Source: Notospermus geniculatus
Lineage: Eukaryota > Nemertea > Pilidiophora > Heteronemertea > Lineidae
Reading direction: 5' to 3'
DNA length: 64,000 nucleotides
Assembly (NCBI GenBank): GCA_002633025.1
Contig: NMRB01000211.1
Coordinates: forward strand, 6,646 to 70,645
Part shown: one piece after another, positions 37,009 to 49,561 of the stretch
How the letters are laid out: each line of letters begins with the position of its first letter
Position numbering within the stretch: position 1 is the stretch's first letter
Translations under genes and position numbers: made by a program
The notes under the pieces: model-generated
What the model was told of the DNA's origin: nothing
The model's input: the letters and a program-made list of their open reading frames with translations, nothing else
Database searches by the model: none

Positions 37009-37491
37009 GAGAAGTCAGTGAGGAAGATGACACTACTGGTCAAAGATTGTAGTGGGTCATGTCCTAGGTTGTCAAGACCATGTTGTTGTGAGAAGTCAGT
37101 AAGGAAGATGAAACTACTGGTCAGAGATTTTAGTGGGTCATGTACTTGATGGTCAAGATCATGTTGCCATGAGAAGTCAGTAAGGAAGATGAAACTACTG
37201 GTAAGAGATTGTAGTGGGTCATGTCCTTGGTTGTCAAGACCATGTTGTCATGAGAAGTCAGTAAGGAAGAAGTCAGTAAGGAATATGAAACTACTGGTCA
37301 GAGATTGTAGTGGGTCATGTCCTTGGTTGTCAAGACCATGTTGATATGAGAAGTCAGTAAGGAAGATAAAACTACTGGTCAAAGATTGTAGTGGGTCATG
37401 TACTTGATGGCCAAGACCATGTTGTCATGAGAAGTCAGTAAGGAAGATGAAACTACTGGTCAGAGATTGTAGTGGGTCATGTCCTTGGTTG
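37009..37491. repeat. 81-bp tandem array running into the assembly gap
   Basis: Six units start at 37009, 37090, 37171, 37252, 37348 and 37429, each beginning GAGAAGTCAGTAAGGAAGAT and containing AGATTGTAGTGGGTCATGTC. One unit carries an extra partial repeat of about 15 bases. The sixth copy is cut by the gap, so the true length is unknown and the gap is probably more of the same array. Confidence 0.95.
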
Positions 37492-38485
37492 NNNNNNNNN
37501 NNNNNNNNNNNNNNNNNNNNNNNNNNNNNNNNNNNNNNNNNNNNNNNNNNNNNNNNNNNNNNNNNNNNNNNNNNNNNNNNNNNNNNNNNNNNNNNNNNNN
37601 NNNNNNNNNNNNNNNNNNNNNNNNNNNNNNNNNNNNNNNNNNNNNNNNNNNNNNNNNNNNNNNNNNNNNNNNNNNNNNNNNNNNNNNNNNNNNNNNNNNN
37701 NNNNNNNNNNNNNNNNNNNNNNNNNNNNNNNNNNNNNNNNNNNNNNNNNNNNNNNNNNNNNNNNNNNNNNNNNNNNNNNNNNNNNNNNNNNNNNNNNNNN
37801 NNNNNNNNNNNNNNNNNNNNNNNNNNNNNNNNNNNNNNNNNNNNNNNNNNNNNNNNNNNNNNNNNNNNNNNNNNNNNNNNNNNNNNNNNNNNNNNNNNNN
37901 NNNNNNNNNNNNNNNNNNNNNNNNNNNNNNNNNNNNNNNNNNNNNNNNNNNNNNNNNNNNNNNNNNNNNNNNNNNNNNNNNNNNNNNNNNNNNNNNNNNN
38001 NNNNNNNNNNNNNNNNNNNNNNNNNNNNNNNNNNNNNNNNNNNNNNNNNNNNNNNNNNNNNNNNNNNNNNNNNNNNNNNNNNNNNNNNNNNNNNNNNNNN
38101 NNNNNNNNNNNNNNNNNNNNNNNNNNNNNNNNNNNNNNNNNNNNNNNNNNNNNNNNNNNNNNNNNNNNNNNNNNNNNNNNNNNNNNNNNNNNNNNNNNNN
38201 NNNNNNNNNNNNNNNNNNNNNNNNNNNNNNNNNNNNNNNNNNNNNNNNNNNNNNNNNNNNNNNNNNNNNNNNNNNNNNNNNNNNNNNNNNNNNNNNNNNN
38301 NNNNNNNNNNNNNNNNNNNNNNNNNNNNNNNNNNNNNNNNNNNNNNNNNNNNNNNNNNNNNNNNNNNNNNNNNNNNNNNNNNNNNNNNNNNNNNNNNNNN
38401 NNNNNNNNNNNNNNNNNNNNNNNNNNNNNNNNNNNNNNNNNNNNNNNNNNNNNNNNNNNNNNNNNNNNNNNNNNNNNNNNNNNNN
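37492..38485. other. Assembly gap (994 N)
   Basis: These are unresolved bases. The left edge is in the middle of an 81-bp tandem repeat, the likely cause. The right edge (TGTCCATGTACTGG) does not match the repeat. Open frames spanning the gap are artefacts. Confidence 0.99.
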
Positions 38486-39004
38486 TGTCCATGTACTGGT
38501 GAAGACAGAATCACGATCTATCTCGTCGACTAGTCCCGTGTTCTTGGCGCCTAATCCAATTGGATGTATCCAGTAATGGTACCGTACCAATCACTCGAAG
38601 CCAGAATTAGCGATATCAAAGGATACATTTCGGGAAATTTGAAGCCATTAATGGAAATGCGGTCGTTTGACCCTTTCAACCCCTTTTATGATGACTGTTG
38701 TCGATACTGGTAAGGGGAGCTATTTGGTGGGTTTGAATACTATAGAAGGAAATAGAAGCTAGGGAAGTGCTAGAATGTTTCTGTCTGCAAATGTGCAGTT
38801 GTCGGATTGTTTTCCATTGCACCATGGTGGCAGTTCAGTAGATGAAGTTGGTCGCTCAAGTGTGTGTCCGCTGCACCCTCGTACTCCGCTCCATAACTAA
38901 GAACCCCTACCGAATCCATTACAGATCTTGAAGGTATCAAGGTATGGGTCTGGGGAGGTGCCCCATCGATTTTGGTTGTGCTTCAGCATCCAATATGGCC
39001 ACCA

Positions 39005-39134
39005 GGGCCCATATTCATAAAAGCCTCTAGGCTTAGTTACTTACTAAAAAGTTACCCAGTTTGTACAGGCCAGTGTACACAACTGGCAACAACTACACAT
39101 GTATAAGCTAGCAAGGTTTTATGAATATGAGCCC
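39005..39134. mobile_element. Short hairpin MITE, GGGCCCATATTCATAAAA ends
   Basis: The left end GGGCCCATATTCATAAAAGCC and the right end, reading TTTTATGAATATGAGCCC, are inverted complements with a mismatch or two. The element is about 130 bp and resembles the one at 34257 in its end sequence. Confidence 0.7.
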
Positions 39135-41728
39135 AGGTGACATGATCGTTTTAGCTCCTTCCTAACTTCTTTCTCTTCCAGGCACTTCAGAGCGGGAGCA
39201 CCATTTGGGAATTATACCATCGTGTTACGCGAGGAAAAGAATTTTTTCGTTGGTTGCAATGACTGTACCTAAATGCTCTGGTTCTTATTACCGAGTTGGG
39301 CATTATCATGAAAAATTCACATCCTCCTGCCGCGTGGTTCGTTAACGAAAGTGTTCACAATCACGACTTTTCAATCACGTTTTAATAATTCAAAATGATA
39401 TTCAGTTTTACCAACGACAGGTCGTATTCACACATGCAGCTGACAAGTCATCCTTATTACCTCTGCTAATGAGAATTTCATAATTCCTACATCACATGTG
39501 ACACTGATGATTTTTTAGGTCATCGGGCAATTAGTCCATAGAATGACTGGCTTGGCTGTCAGGCGAAGCGAAGTTTTCAACACAATCAGTTCTCCTTGGA
39601 TGAGGAATTTTCTTGTTGCAGGAAATAGGGTACATTTATCATGGATAAATGTACCATGATAAATCATGGATAAACTTTAAACATGCGTTTCCTGTAAAAA
39701 AGCTGTTATTACGTGATTTGAATGAGTTTTTCGGTTCAAATTTCTCAACATCATCTGTAAAATCTTGTAGTTAATAGGTATTTCTATTTATGGCCTGCTG
39801 TATTCTCTACACAGAAGAGGCAGGTGTTCTGTGTCCTATTTAGCACCTGATGGGAACATCATGAAAGCAACAATGAAGATTATCAGCAATAGTCGCTGGC
39901 AGGTGCTCAGAGGGTAAAATGACTGTAGATGCCTGTAATTTTCCGAACTGTGGACAAGGTTTATCAGCCACTCACGATCGAAGTTTTTCTAAGGGTTAAA
40001 TCTATCGTTTGTAAATCTTGATCTTTGTGCACAACTTCCAATCAGCCACCTTCAACCACTTCTATATATCTTAACCTTTAAAAGTCATTCCAGCGATCAG
40101 CTGTCAAACTCACTCCCTCTTAGCATGCAAAATGGGAATTTAGCTGTTGCCGTCGGGAACAAGAAATCCCTTTACGTCTCTTCATTTCCCGTGGTTGCCT
40201 AGCAACGCCTCCCACAATTCCTTGGTATCAGGCTGGTGTCGCGTGTTGGAGACCCGAGTGTAAGATCTGGAAGGGGATTTATTGTTAAGAGGGCCCAATG
40301 TTGTTACAAGGATTGGGGCTTCTTATACCACAGTTTTAACCCCCTGAAACTGTCACCTTTGGTCTAAAGACTGTCCTTTTCTCATAATGGCTTTGTCAAG
40401 CATAGCAGAGCAGTTTCTTTGGATATTGGCACCATATGACCATAGGTAATTGTCCACCTCTCACAGTAAATGATGATTACCAATTCCTGTTGGGTTAATG
40501 AGATCCAGATGAAAATAAAGTGGGTTAGATTCCAGCAGAATGACCTGCGTGGTCACGTCCCTTATAAAAGAAACCTTCAGAAGAAAATAAATACGAAATA
40601 CATCACCTTCATATGTACTACAGCTGAAACCCAGCCAATTTATTCTGCTTCTGTGTGGAAAACGGAAATGATTACGGCGCCATAAAAATCAAAACATCTG
40701 GTATGTGGATAAAGAATATTTGAGATTTTCCCAAGAGTTTGAAAATTTATACGGACGCCACATCAAGAACCCATAAATTTGATGGATGCGTGAAATAATA
40801 ATGATTTTGTGGTCTGACTGTATTATTCATTGACTGAAGGCTGAGATTTTCATGTTTGGGAACAAAGGTAAATTGATATTGAAATGAGAGTTGTACACCT
40901 GAATTGCATTAGCACATTATGGGTCTATTTGTAATGTGTCTGTAGTCAATGCTAGTAGGATTAACTCTGGTCACCGGAGATACCATGACTCGATACAGTT
41001 TCCTCCAACGATGACAAAATCGCAAACCCTCATGAGGGCCATAATTCCTTTTTGTCTCTATTTCAGTTCGGGATATTTGATCAAAATTCCGTTGGTTGTG
41101 TCACCATCATATTGCTTTGCAAATTGCACCATAAATAAAATGACTTTTTTTGTTTTTCAGCATTTTCATCAACTGATGATAAATTAAGAAATAAAATATT
41201 TGTTAAAAAAAACTGGCAAAAGAATGTTGAATGATGACATTTTTCGATGGGAATTTCTTGCCCCAAGCTGGTTGTTAATTTCTGTTTCTGTGTGAAATTT
41301 TATGTGCAAGTATAGACACCATGAAATGAATGCTGCATAGAGTGTGTGAATGGTGCTATTTTTTGTGAAAAGGTCGGCAAGGTTTCTGTGCTGGTTACTG
41401 CATCATGGATGTTGTACTCGATGATGTTGAAAGCATATAACCTAATTCTTTAAAATGTAAATTTTTCATTCTGTGAAGGCATATAGATCATCAATTTGGC
41501 TGAATTTTTTACAGGCTACATAACCCTTCAAGAACTGATATATGATGTCACTTCTTGTCATCAACGGCATAGCCGTGGGAAATTAATCGAAAGCCTTCAT
41601 ATTCGTAAAAGCAAATGTTTTTGAAATTTATTTTTAATTAGAGCTTGCAGTAATAAAATGTCTCACATCAACTGTCTGGAACATCATGTAGTTAAATTTG
41701 TCATATAGGAAAATTATTTCTCATTCAG

Positions 41729-41809
41729 GCTACCCGCGCCTACAAAAACTGTTAAGTCTCGGAGCCAAGTGAAACTCAGTGCCACTGTGCCTGTCTTCAG
41801 GCAGAGGAG
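41729..41809 (+). CDS. Candidate 27-codon cassette exon
   Basis: The acceptor TTTCTCATTCAG and donor GAGGTGAAA bound 81 bases with no stop in the phase used by the flanking exons. The frame gives LPAPTKTVKSRSQVKLSAT and then a basic end. It would enter and leave in the same phase, so it could be skipped or included without breaking the frame. The peptide is not recognised, and the donor is only moderate. Confidence 0.3.
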
Positions 41810-43275
41810 GTGAAAAATGCTTCTACGTGTTTTGCATGGCGTTATTTTGATATTATTGTTGGCAGGTATTGCTTTGTGGTTGGTTAATCTCTGGTGAAGT
41901 TGGCCAAAAGTTGTCTCTGATGATGTCTCGCGTACGGTGCTGCTTTGCCTAATTGTTCTTCTGGTCTCCTTCCTTCAGGGAATTGTCAATAAGTGAGCTC
42001 ATTTAATTGACCAGAAATACATGCAACATTTGTACATACATGTGCGGCTATTGCGAGTTAGTTTAACAGCAATGCTGGAGAAATCGTCAGTGTCAGCTGA
42101 GCCTCTGGTCCATAGACCTCTAGTTCGAATAGATAGATTGTGGATAGATTTTGAAAAATAAATTGAGAATTTGTTGATGGGTGGTATGAAAAATAAATTT
42201 GGTCTTGAAAAACAGGGAGAACCTGAAGCTGCCCTGCCTGAATGGGAGGCAAGACAAATAGGAAGCCTCTCTCGAGGAAGAGGGCCTCATGGCCACACTT
42301 TCACCTCCATGAGATTTTAGACAGCTGAGAATGGAACCTCAGACTTCACAAGTAACAGGCTTTTCTGCTGCACACTCTCTCAAACAGTACCACTTTCAAA
42401 ATTGATCTGAGTGAGCCAAATATTGGATGCTAATCCCTAAATGGATATTTGCTAATCTCCTTGAAGTACTTTACACAGCCTGTACCGTTCAGTCTCTGTG
42501 CTGAGCTATCGCCACAGAGCTGTTGGTGTATCATTAACCAATGAAATCTTGTTGTCATATTTGGTCAACGTGAACAGAAGCAAACTGATTGTACCAGGTA
42601 TGTTTCTCGTAATTTATCTCTGGTAATTTTGAAATCAGAATTAGTTATCATTTTACTTACTGGTTTTGAGTGAAAATGTAGCAGTAAGACTGGGATCAAC
42701 AATATCTAGAAGAGATTTTGAGATCAGACTGCAAAATTTAATGCAAATTTCACAATGGAATCAGGATAGTAGAAAGGGTAGTAGAAAATGTCTTCTGTCC
42801 TACATATGTAGATAATTGTTACTGTCTCTGATCTTCGACCTTCTACATTTGAATATTCATGAGATGTTGTGATGAGAGACACATGTATTGTTGTGTTGTG
42901 CTTCCCTGAGAGATGAACCAATCAAATTGCTTCAATTGCTTTCGGCATGAAAATTAATGAATATGCATTCCTCAGTTGACCAATCATATTCAAGCATGAT
43001 GTAAATCGTCGTTATTTATCCCATTAAATTGAAGACCCTGCATTTTTTCAAGCATGAATCTAAAAATATTATGCTAAGCAATTTCGCTCCTGTTCATGCC
43101 TGAATGCAACTTTTTGATTGGAATGTTGTTTTTGTGCATTAAATACATATTTTCTCCAGGTTCTCTGACATGAAGACACACCAATCCACACATACGGTAC
43201 ATGTACAACAAGACTACCCATGACACAGCACTAAGTGCTAACGTTGTCCTTGTTCTCAGGACAAATGGGCCAAGT

Positions 43276-43680
43276 CGCTTTCCTTCAGCTCACAAATTAA
43301 ACTGTCACAAGAACATTCCTCACAATCCCGCAGCAAAGTTCAAATTTTCCTTCCAGATTTTCTTCAACTCAGAAGTTGAACATTTACAAAAACATTCTGC
43401 ATTGTCGCATATTACCAAAGTCAAGATGATCTTCTTTCCAGATTTCCTTTGATTCACAAGTAAAACATAGCAATCTTCGTACTGTCACAGGCCGCCAAAG
43501 TCCAAGTCCTTTGTTTCAGATTTCCTTCAGTTTACAAGTTAAAAATCGCAAAAACTTCTTGGTACTATCCCAGGTTACCAGGAGGCCAGGTCTTCCTTCC
43601 AGGTTACCTTCAACTCACAAGTTACAAAACACAAAAAAATCTTGGTGCTGCTACTGGTTACAGAAGCTCCTGTCTTCCTC
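43276..43680. repeat. Diverged tandem array, 78-86 bp unit
   Basis: About five ancient units share TCACAAGTTAAA (variants at 43288, 43366, 43452, 43528 and 43611), then CAAAAA..TTCTTGG and TTACCAAAGTCCAG-like segments. Sequence identity is low, so it is an old minisatellite. Confidence 0.6.
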
Positions 43681-44704
43681 ATGAAGCATTAAAGTTGAAC
43701 TTGTCAGATGTTGCCCATTGTGAAGTGAAGTGTTGGCTAGGGGCAAGATATGTTGTTGAAATCGACTAGGAAAGTAAACATGTACCTCTCACCGTTCACA
43801 AGTTCATGAAGTTGCCATGGGCTGTCTACTGAAAAATTGTAGTGTATGAATTGTGTGCAGTTTGATTTACATGTATGTTACCACTATTGAAGATAATCTG
43901 CTCGCTTTGGGACAGAATTCCCTTCATCAACTTGCCGGTATTGATCCTCCAGTTAGGAAAATCAATCTCTCACCAATGACCTTGGATCCTGATGCTTCAT
44001 TTTGTATGACATCCATGTCAAATGGCTGGTTGATTTTCTGACGGTTACAGCTCTGAGAGGTTGAGGCAGATCCATGCTCCAGTTGTAGGGTTTTTGTGTC
44101 GCTCCACTTTGTGTGCCCTCTCGCAAAGTGCACTTTGTGTGCTCTCTCGCAAAGTGCGAGTGGATGAAGAGGAGCGAGATCAAAAACCCTGCTGTGGGAG
44201 GATGAGGCAAATAAGGCTTTCCTTCACTAAGCAGCTGTGAATGGATATTTATGATCTGTCCATTCAATATCTGGTCCCCGTGATAATCTCCACTGAATCT
44301 CCTTATAGATAAACTCTTCTCTATTTTTGCACACACCTACATTATCCATCGGACGCCTCTGATCTCTGTTGCAGAAACGACATAAGATTAAACAGCCTCT
44401 CAACAATGGCCTTGGGTTCCAAAGCTTTGACGTGCATTGATGGTATTACAAATGTCTCACAGGTTTATTCTCAACTTATTTGGTTCCAAAGCCGACTTAC
44501 ACAATGCTTAGGTCCTATAGGTTGTCAATATTCTGATGGCAAATCCCTCTGGGAAGTTCAGGGCTCGTAAAAGCAGTTTTTTTTCTGCGAGTGATAAAGT
44601 CCCTGAGTCTGCCTTTGTCCAGGAGACTTTTTCTTGGGTGTGTTCTCTGCAACACTTGATAATGTGTCCTTATTGTTCTAAGGACATTACACAGAACCAA
44701 TAAT

Positions 44705-45505
44705 AAAAAAAGTACATGTACATGTATGATTCACCCTAACTTCAACATGGGCAAAGTGCCAGCCTGTTCAACAGACTCCACAAGTGAACACAATGATTAA
44801 ACCACAAACCACACCCACAGGACCATAATCGACACACTATACTAGCTCCATGGCAATTTGGCATGCATAACCAAAGTAGTGAGGGTCTGTAGTGTAGAGC
44901 ATGAATAAACTGTATAAAACAGAATCGATGTCTTGTTTTATTCTTTTTGGACTGAACAAGTGGTTACAGACCTGCAGATGTCGCTTTTACGAAGCTCTTG
45001 ATGAGTCGAACTGGTATCTATTCGACAAAGACCATCTTTACAAGCTCTAAAGAACAAGTCACAGCCATAAAGGTCCTTATCAGGGCCCAAACGGCTCTTC
45101 TAAGGGCCCAAACTATTTAAAAAGGCACCAATCTGACCAGTTGTTATCACTTGTTACGCCACTGGCGTGGTAGTATGTGATGTAATTTGAAATTCCCGCG
45201 CAAAGAGCGCCCTCTCTTGGTCATCTAATGAACCAAAAACAGCGCCATCTATTGATCACAGTTCATCCTCTCTATTTGTTGACATGGTACCATGACAACT
45301 GTCACGTGACTTCTTTTGTTTCTAAGTTATTGTTCTCATGAACAATAAAATTCCTTTGGTCTACTGTTCTCATGAACAATAGCTATTGTTTCACACAATA
45401 GATATCGTTCCAATAACAATAGCTATAAACGGCATCGTGATGTCATCTGACCCCCTCCTCTGTTCCTCCTCAATCAGGCTCGAGATTGACATACCATACT
45501 ACTAT
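44705..45505. repeat. Chimeric repeat: long-TIR element fused to palindrome fragment
   Basis: Bases 44725-44811 match the left half of the long-TIR element and stop inside it at AACCACAAACCACA. From 44812 the sequence switches to the right arm of the 1-kb palindrome (GGACCATAATCGACACAC through CTGTATAAAACA). At 45475 it shares CAGGCTCGAGATTGACATAC with the flank of the palindrome near 19773. Between these lies about 500 bp not seen at the other locus, including repeated CTCATGAACAATA words. Confidence 0.65.
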
Positions 45506-46468
45506 TATAGTTATACATGTACATAGTGTATCATTCCTTTGCCCCTGAACACACAATGTACGGAAGAGTCATTCTATAAATAACAAGATGTTACCTCAGA
45601 TCTTTCATCTGGTGAACAAGGTGAAAAAAAGGAAATATGAAGCCTAGTGGACAACAAAGTGATCTTTCCGAAGAAAATCCTTATTACCACTTCATTGTAG
45701 GTTCACATTACTGATCAACTCTACATTGTTATTAATGACAGAACATCAAGGAGGCTACATTGTCTTTTGTTATTTATGCAAACCAGTCAAATGGAAGATG
45801 GAGTTATCTGCCAATAACACTGCTATACAATCCTTCAATATCTTGCACTGTCACGTGGTTTACAGGTTGGAAGTTGTTTGCTGATATCATTTAGGGAGCC
45901 AGATGAATTCCAAGATGCAGAATTTTCTGAAATAGATGGCATATGAATAGTTTGGTTCATGAGAGGAAATCTGACCCTGGAGAAAATCAGAATTTGTCGA
46001 GTAAAGTCACACAACTTGACAAGAGTGTCTAGTATTATTACGTAAATCATTACTTAGAAATTAATGCAATTTTGTCTCCATGGCAACCATAATTGCATTT
46101 GAAAGAGCTCTTCCATCATGTAACACTCATTAATGAACTGTCTACCTTTGATTTTGATGGATGAAACGTGTCAAGGAATGGCTGTGTGAAAGCAAAAGTG
46201 TCTGGTATCAATCGTGTGATGCTCAACTGCCAGGATATACAGTCAGTAGCCTATCAAGGGTATACACGTACTGTCGGGCTTTTCCATACTAATCAAGATT
46301 TTACTATCAGGGCCAAAATTAGTCCTAAACCACGTATGTCATCAGTCATTTGTTCACCCACGATTTGAATGCCTTGCCTTCATTCCATACCTTACCACTT
46401 CAGTGATTTCATAGCTTGGAAAACAATTGGTGATGAACTAATGCAGAGGTAAACGTTTTGCCCTCCTA

Positions 46469-46637
46469 AAAAGACCTGTTTCCACGCCAGCAATTTCTGC
46501 CGTGGTTTACGGTCAGCCATGCAGTTTTCAGGGGCACTGGGATAATCAACAAGCAAAATAATTAAAACCATTAAAGGGCTCTCCATGAAAACCACACCCG
46601 CTGCTAACCCGAAAATGCTATAGTGGAAACAGGCCTT
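46469..46637 (+). mobile_element. Second, diverged copy of the 183-bp MITE
   Basis: It starts AGACCTGTTTCCACG and ends GCTATAGTGGAAACAGGCCT, matching the element at 7158-7340 in ends and interior (GGGATAATCAA and ACCATTAAAGG parallel the other copy). The target duplication is no longer recognisable, so it is older than the copy in the nested stack. Confidence 0.75.
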
Positions 46638-47953
46638 AGTATATTATAACACTAAGTCATTTTCTCTGCTTTATTACTATTCAGAGAATTCAAATTTAAG
46701 CTGTGGATATCTTAATTTTTAATTCCATCTTAAAAACAGGGCATCATGGTATCCTCTCCCTTTTCTAAATGCAGGAACTACCTTACTGCTATCCTCTTCT
46801 GAACACATGATCTTCGCACACAACCACTGAAACATTATTATTGTATTATCTTCACACCGCAGAACCTAAAATACCGGTACCCCAACACCTACCATGTCCA
46901 TCAACTCGACGATATCCAATGAACAAATAAAAAATCATTCACGACCCTATAGATGTAGTTTCAGAGTAAGTTGTCATTGGTAGGTGAGATCTACCGAATC
47001 TTATCTTGCCAATCACACTCACAGCAACGATAACTCTAAATATGAGTTGCAGTCTTGCCTGGCAATGAGTGTGAACATGTAGGCTGATGAAGTCACTTAG
47101 TTGTATGGATGGCTGAGCAGTCGAGAAAATGATGCCAAGACACAGGGCTCCATTCCCTGAAAAACATAAAGTGACGACCTTAATCAAAAATGATCGCAGC
47201 CTTCCTTTGGCAACTAATTTTGGAGAAAAAAAACAACAGATATTTTCTTACATAATTTTCTTTTCCATCAGCGATATTAATCCATTTTTTGCTTTCACCG
47301 TTCGCTTGTCTTATATTTTTTTCACTCTGCCTCAAGCAAAGGAAGCTAATTTGCCTTGTTACGCTAAAAATAACAAGCATATAAGAATCCGATACATGTT
47401 GGCTGTCCATATCTTTTGCCCTGTGGCGGCTCATCCTCTTTTGCTTTCTTCTTTCTGAGCTTTGGTCTTGTTGCATTTGATAAAATAGCTTTACCTCGGT
47501 AAGGTATGCACGTTTCTTTGATCAAAGGACGACAAAGAGTTTTGATGTTATTAGAGAAGGAAAATGAAATTAAATTGGAAAACATGAATATTGAGTATTA
47601 GTTGAGAGTAACGGTTTCCAATTTGGTTTCAATGATATAACGAATGCAGGAAGGAATTACAGCCTATAGCGATTACAAGATGTACCCAATCAACCACTGG
47701 CATGTACCCAGCAAGATATCAGGCTCATTAACAAGTACTAACTGGTGATATTCGGCAGCCCTTTGACTCTATTCAGTGCAACGTAACAAGCACCGTGAAG
47801 AAAATGGCTAAAACAGCCAACCGCCAGCATGCAGTCTTGATACCCCCAGCAATAACGACGGTCCATGTTATTCTGCTACAGAAATGTTTTCAGCGATTGC
47901 GTCAAGAACCCCGCATGCATCCTCATACTAATATTGCTTGTTCACCTCTGTAG

Positions 47954-48049
47954 GTTTCGACCAAAAGGCGACAGCCCACTGCGGCCTTACCACATAGAAC
48001 GACGGATGCTGCACCTGGACATAATATCAGAAAACAAATCACTAGAATG
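47954..48049 (+). CDS. Candidate 32-codon cassette exon
   Basis: An acceptor (CACCTCTGTAG) precedes and a weak donor (GGTACATT) follows. The phase matches neighbouring exons on both sides and there is no stop. The peptide begins FRPKGDSPLRPYHIERRM. The GC content is higher than in the flanks. I do not recognise the peptide, and the weak donor keeps confidence low. Confidence 0.25.
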
Positions 48050-49427
48050 GTACATTTATATTGGTGTAGTCATTGGTGGCTTCGTGTCGCCTTACCCTGC
48101 TATCACCTAATAATGCACTTTTGAGAAATCTTTCTGTTGCTGGTCTTGATCTGCTAGGACTTTTTCCCCAGTCTTCGAACTGTGATCGACAGATTGGCGA
48201 AATGTCCTAGCTGTTGATGTTCACCATGTCTGTGGTATAATCTCACTTAGCTTTGTGTTGGAAAAGATCTTACCAATTTTGATGCGAATGCGCTTATTCC
48301 TTTTTTCTTGATGCCTAAATGAAAGTAAACCTCAATGCTGCTGAAGAGTTGTTGTTTGCGTTGTGTCAGCCATCAGGGCAGGATAATTTACACCTGAAAC
48401 TCTGTGGGGGTTGATGAAATGATGTGGAAGCAGGGGATGCCACGACCCCGTTCAAAAGTCTAGGGACAAAGTGTACAATTAGTGCAGGTCAATGCACACA
48501 GTATTTGTGTACATTTTTCCGCAGGCCGACTTTCGAAAGGGGACAATATTGTGATTCTTCAGCCCTGTGACACAAATTTAGTATTTTTGTTGCCATGAAT
48601 ATTTTCATTCTGTCCTGTAATTTCAAGTTACCTCAGAAAATTCACCCAATGTATTTGTTTTGTTCCCGTCATGACCTACAGGGTCAATGCTTGAATTGCA
48701 AACGAGACCTGGTTTAGATAAACAAGAATTACGCTTCATGCTAGTGTTTGGGGTATTTTATGGTAGTTTAAATCATCACTTGGCTGTTGGACCTGGCCGT
48801 GAGTTTATATCCACATTTCTGAAGGAATCTGTTCTGGTTTTCCATGTTTCATGTGTTGCACATCTCGTGTCAGTCACGTTTTGTTCACAGTGAATTCTGG
48901 TTTGTGCCATCTGTCAAGTGCTTTCTTGTTCTGTGACCAGGAAAATGATGATTGTCATCGTTTTACAAAACCGTAATTGTACCATCAGAAATCGTAAATT
49001 CTGTTAACATGTTCAACAGGTGTTCAAAAGAAATGCCTCCTTTATCTTGTTAATCTGAATTTGTAACTGTGATGCAGTTGTTGGCTATTTTTGCACTGTC
49101 TGTTACCTTCTACATTCAATCAAGTTTTGTTTTCTAACATGACTGAATGGTTTCCTTCAGAGCCTGATTGGAGGCAATGTTCGTGGGTTTACTATATAGT
49201 ATATGTTGATTCTTGTCTTCTGAATGTGAAGCCAAGCTGGACTGGATTTCGTAGCAAAGCTTCTGAGGCATGGTGACATGCAGTTTTGGTCAGTTTATAG
49301 AATAGGAAGAAAAAAATTCAGACTGAGCATCGGCGTTCATAAGATTCAAGGAAATCTTAGGGGTAAAATATAAGTTGTCTTTATCAATGTTCATTCATGT
49401 TTTTGTTCTTCTCTATTCATTTTCCAG

Positions 49428-49561
49428 CCAAAGAATGGCTAAAATGGAGGCCCAACTAGCCAACCTGACCGCTTGGGTCCAGACAGCCGTCGGGCAAGAA
49501 CGCGTTCTTACCTCACAAAGTCAGTCAAGCCTAACTTCTGATGCTGGTTCCATGAGAAGTA
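49428..49561 (+). CDS. SRCIN1/KIAA1217: SRCIN1/KIAA1217-like exon b, coiled-coil start
   Basis: The acceptor (CATTTTCCAG) is at 49427 and the donor (AGTAGTGAGT) follows 49561. The frame gives QRMAKMEAQLANLTAWVQTA and ends GSMRS. It corresponds to the vertebrate motif of the type MEKQIASLTGLVQ, which opens the conserved coiled-coil region. It begins with one base and ends with one base of split codons, matching its neighbours. Confidence 0.9.

Larger units (their letters stand above)
35578..49427 (+). other. Large intron or unresolved region, with two possible cassette exons
   Basis: It holds the 81-bp tandem array, the assembly gap (37492-38485), a hairpin MITE at 39005, a diverged tandem array at 43276-43680, a chimeric repeat at 44705-45505 and a MITE at 46469. 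Vertebrate relatives have several exons in this part of the gene, so exons may be missing here or lost in the gap. Two candidates are at 41729-41809 and 47954-48049. Confidence 0.6.

Noticed and set aside
37425-38590. Long open frames on both strands across the N stretch
   Set aside because: They consist almost entirely of unresolved bases; only a few real codons at each side. They are gap artefacts.
42290-42400. Possible tRNA-derived SINE on the minus strand (GGTTCCATTCTC as B box)
   Set aside because: The A box is too weak and the spacing unsure, so I left it out of the feature list.
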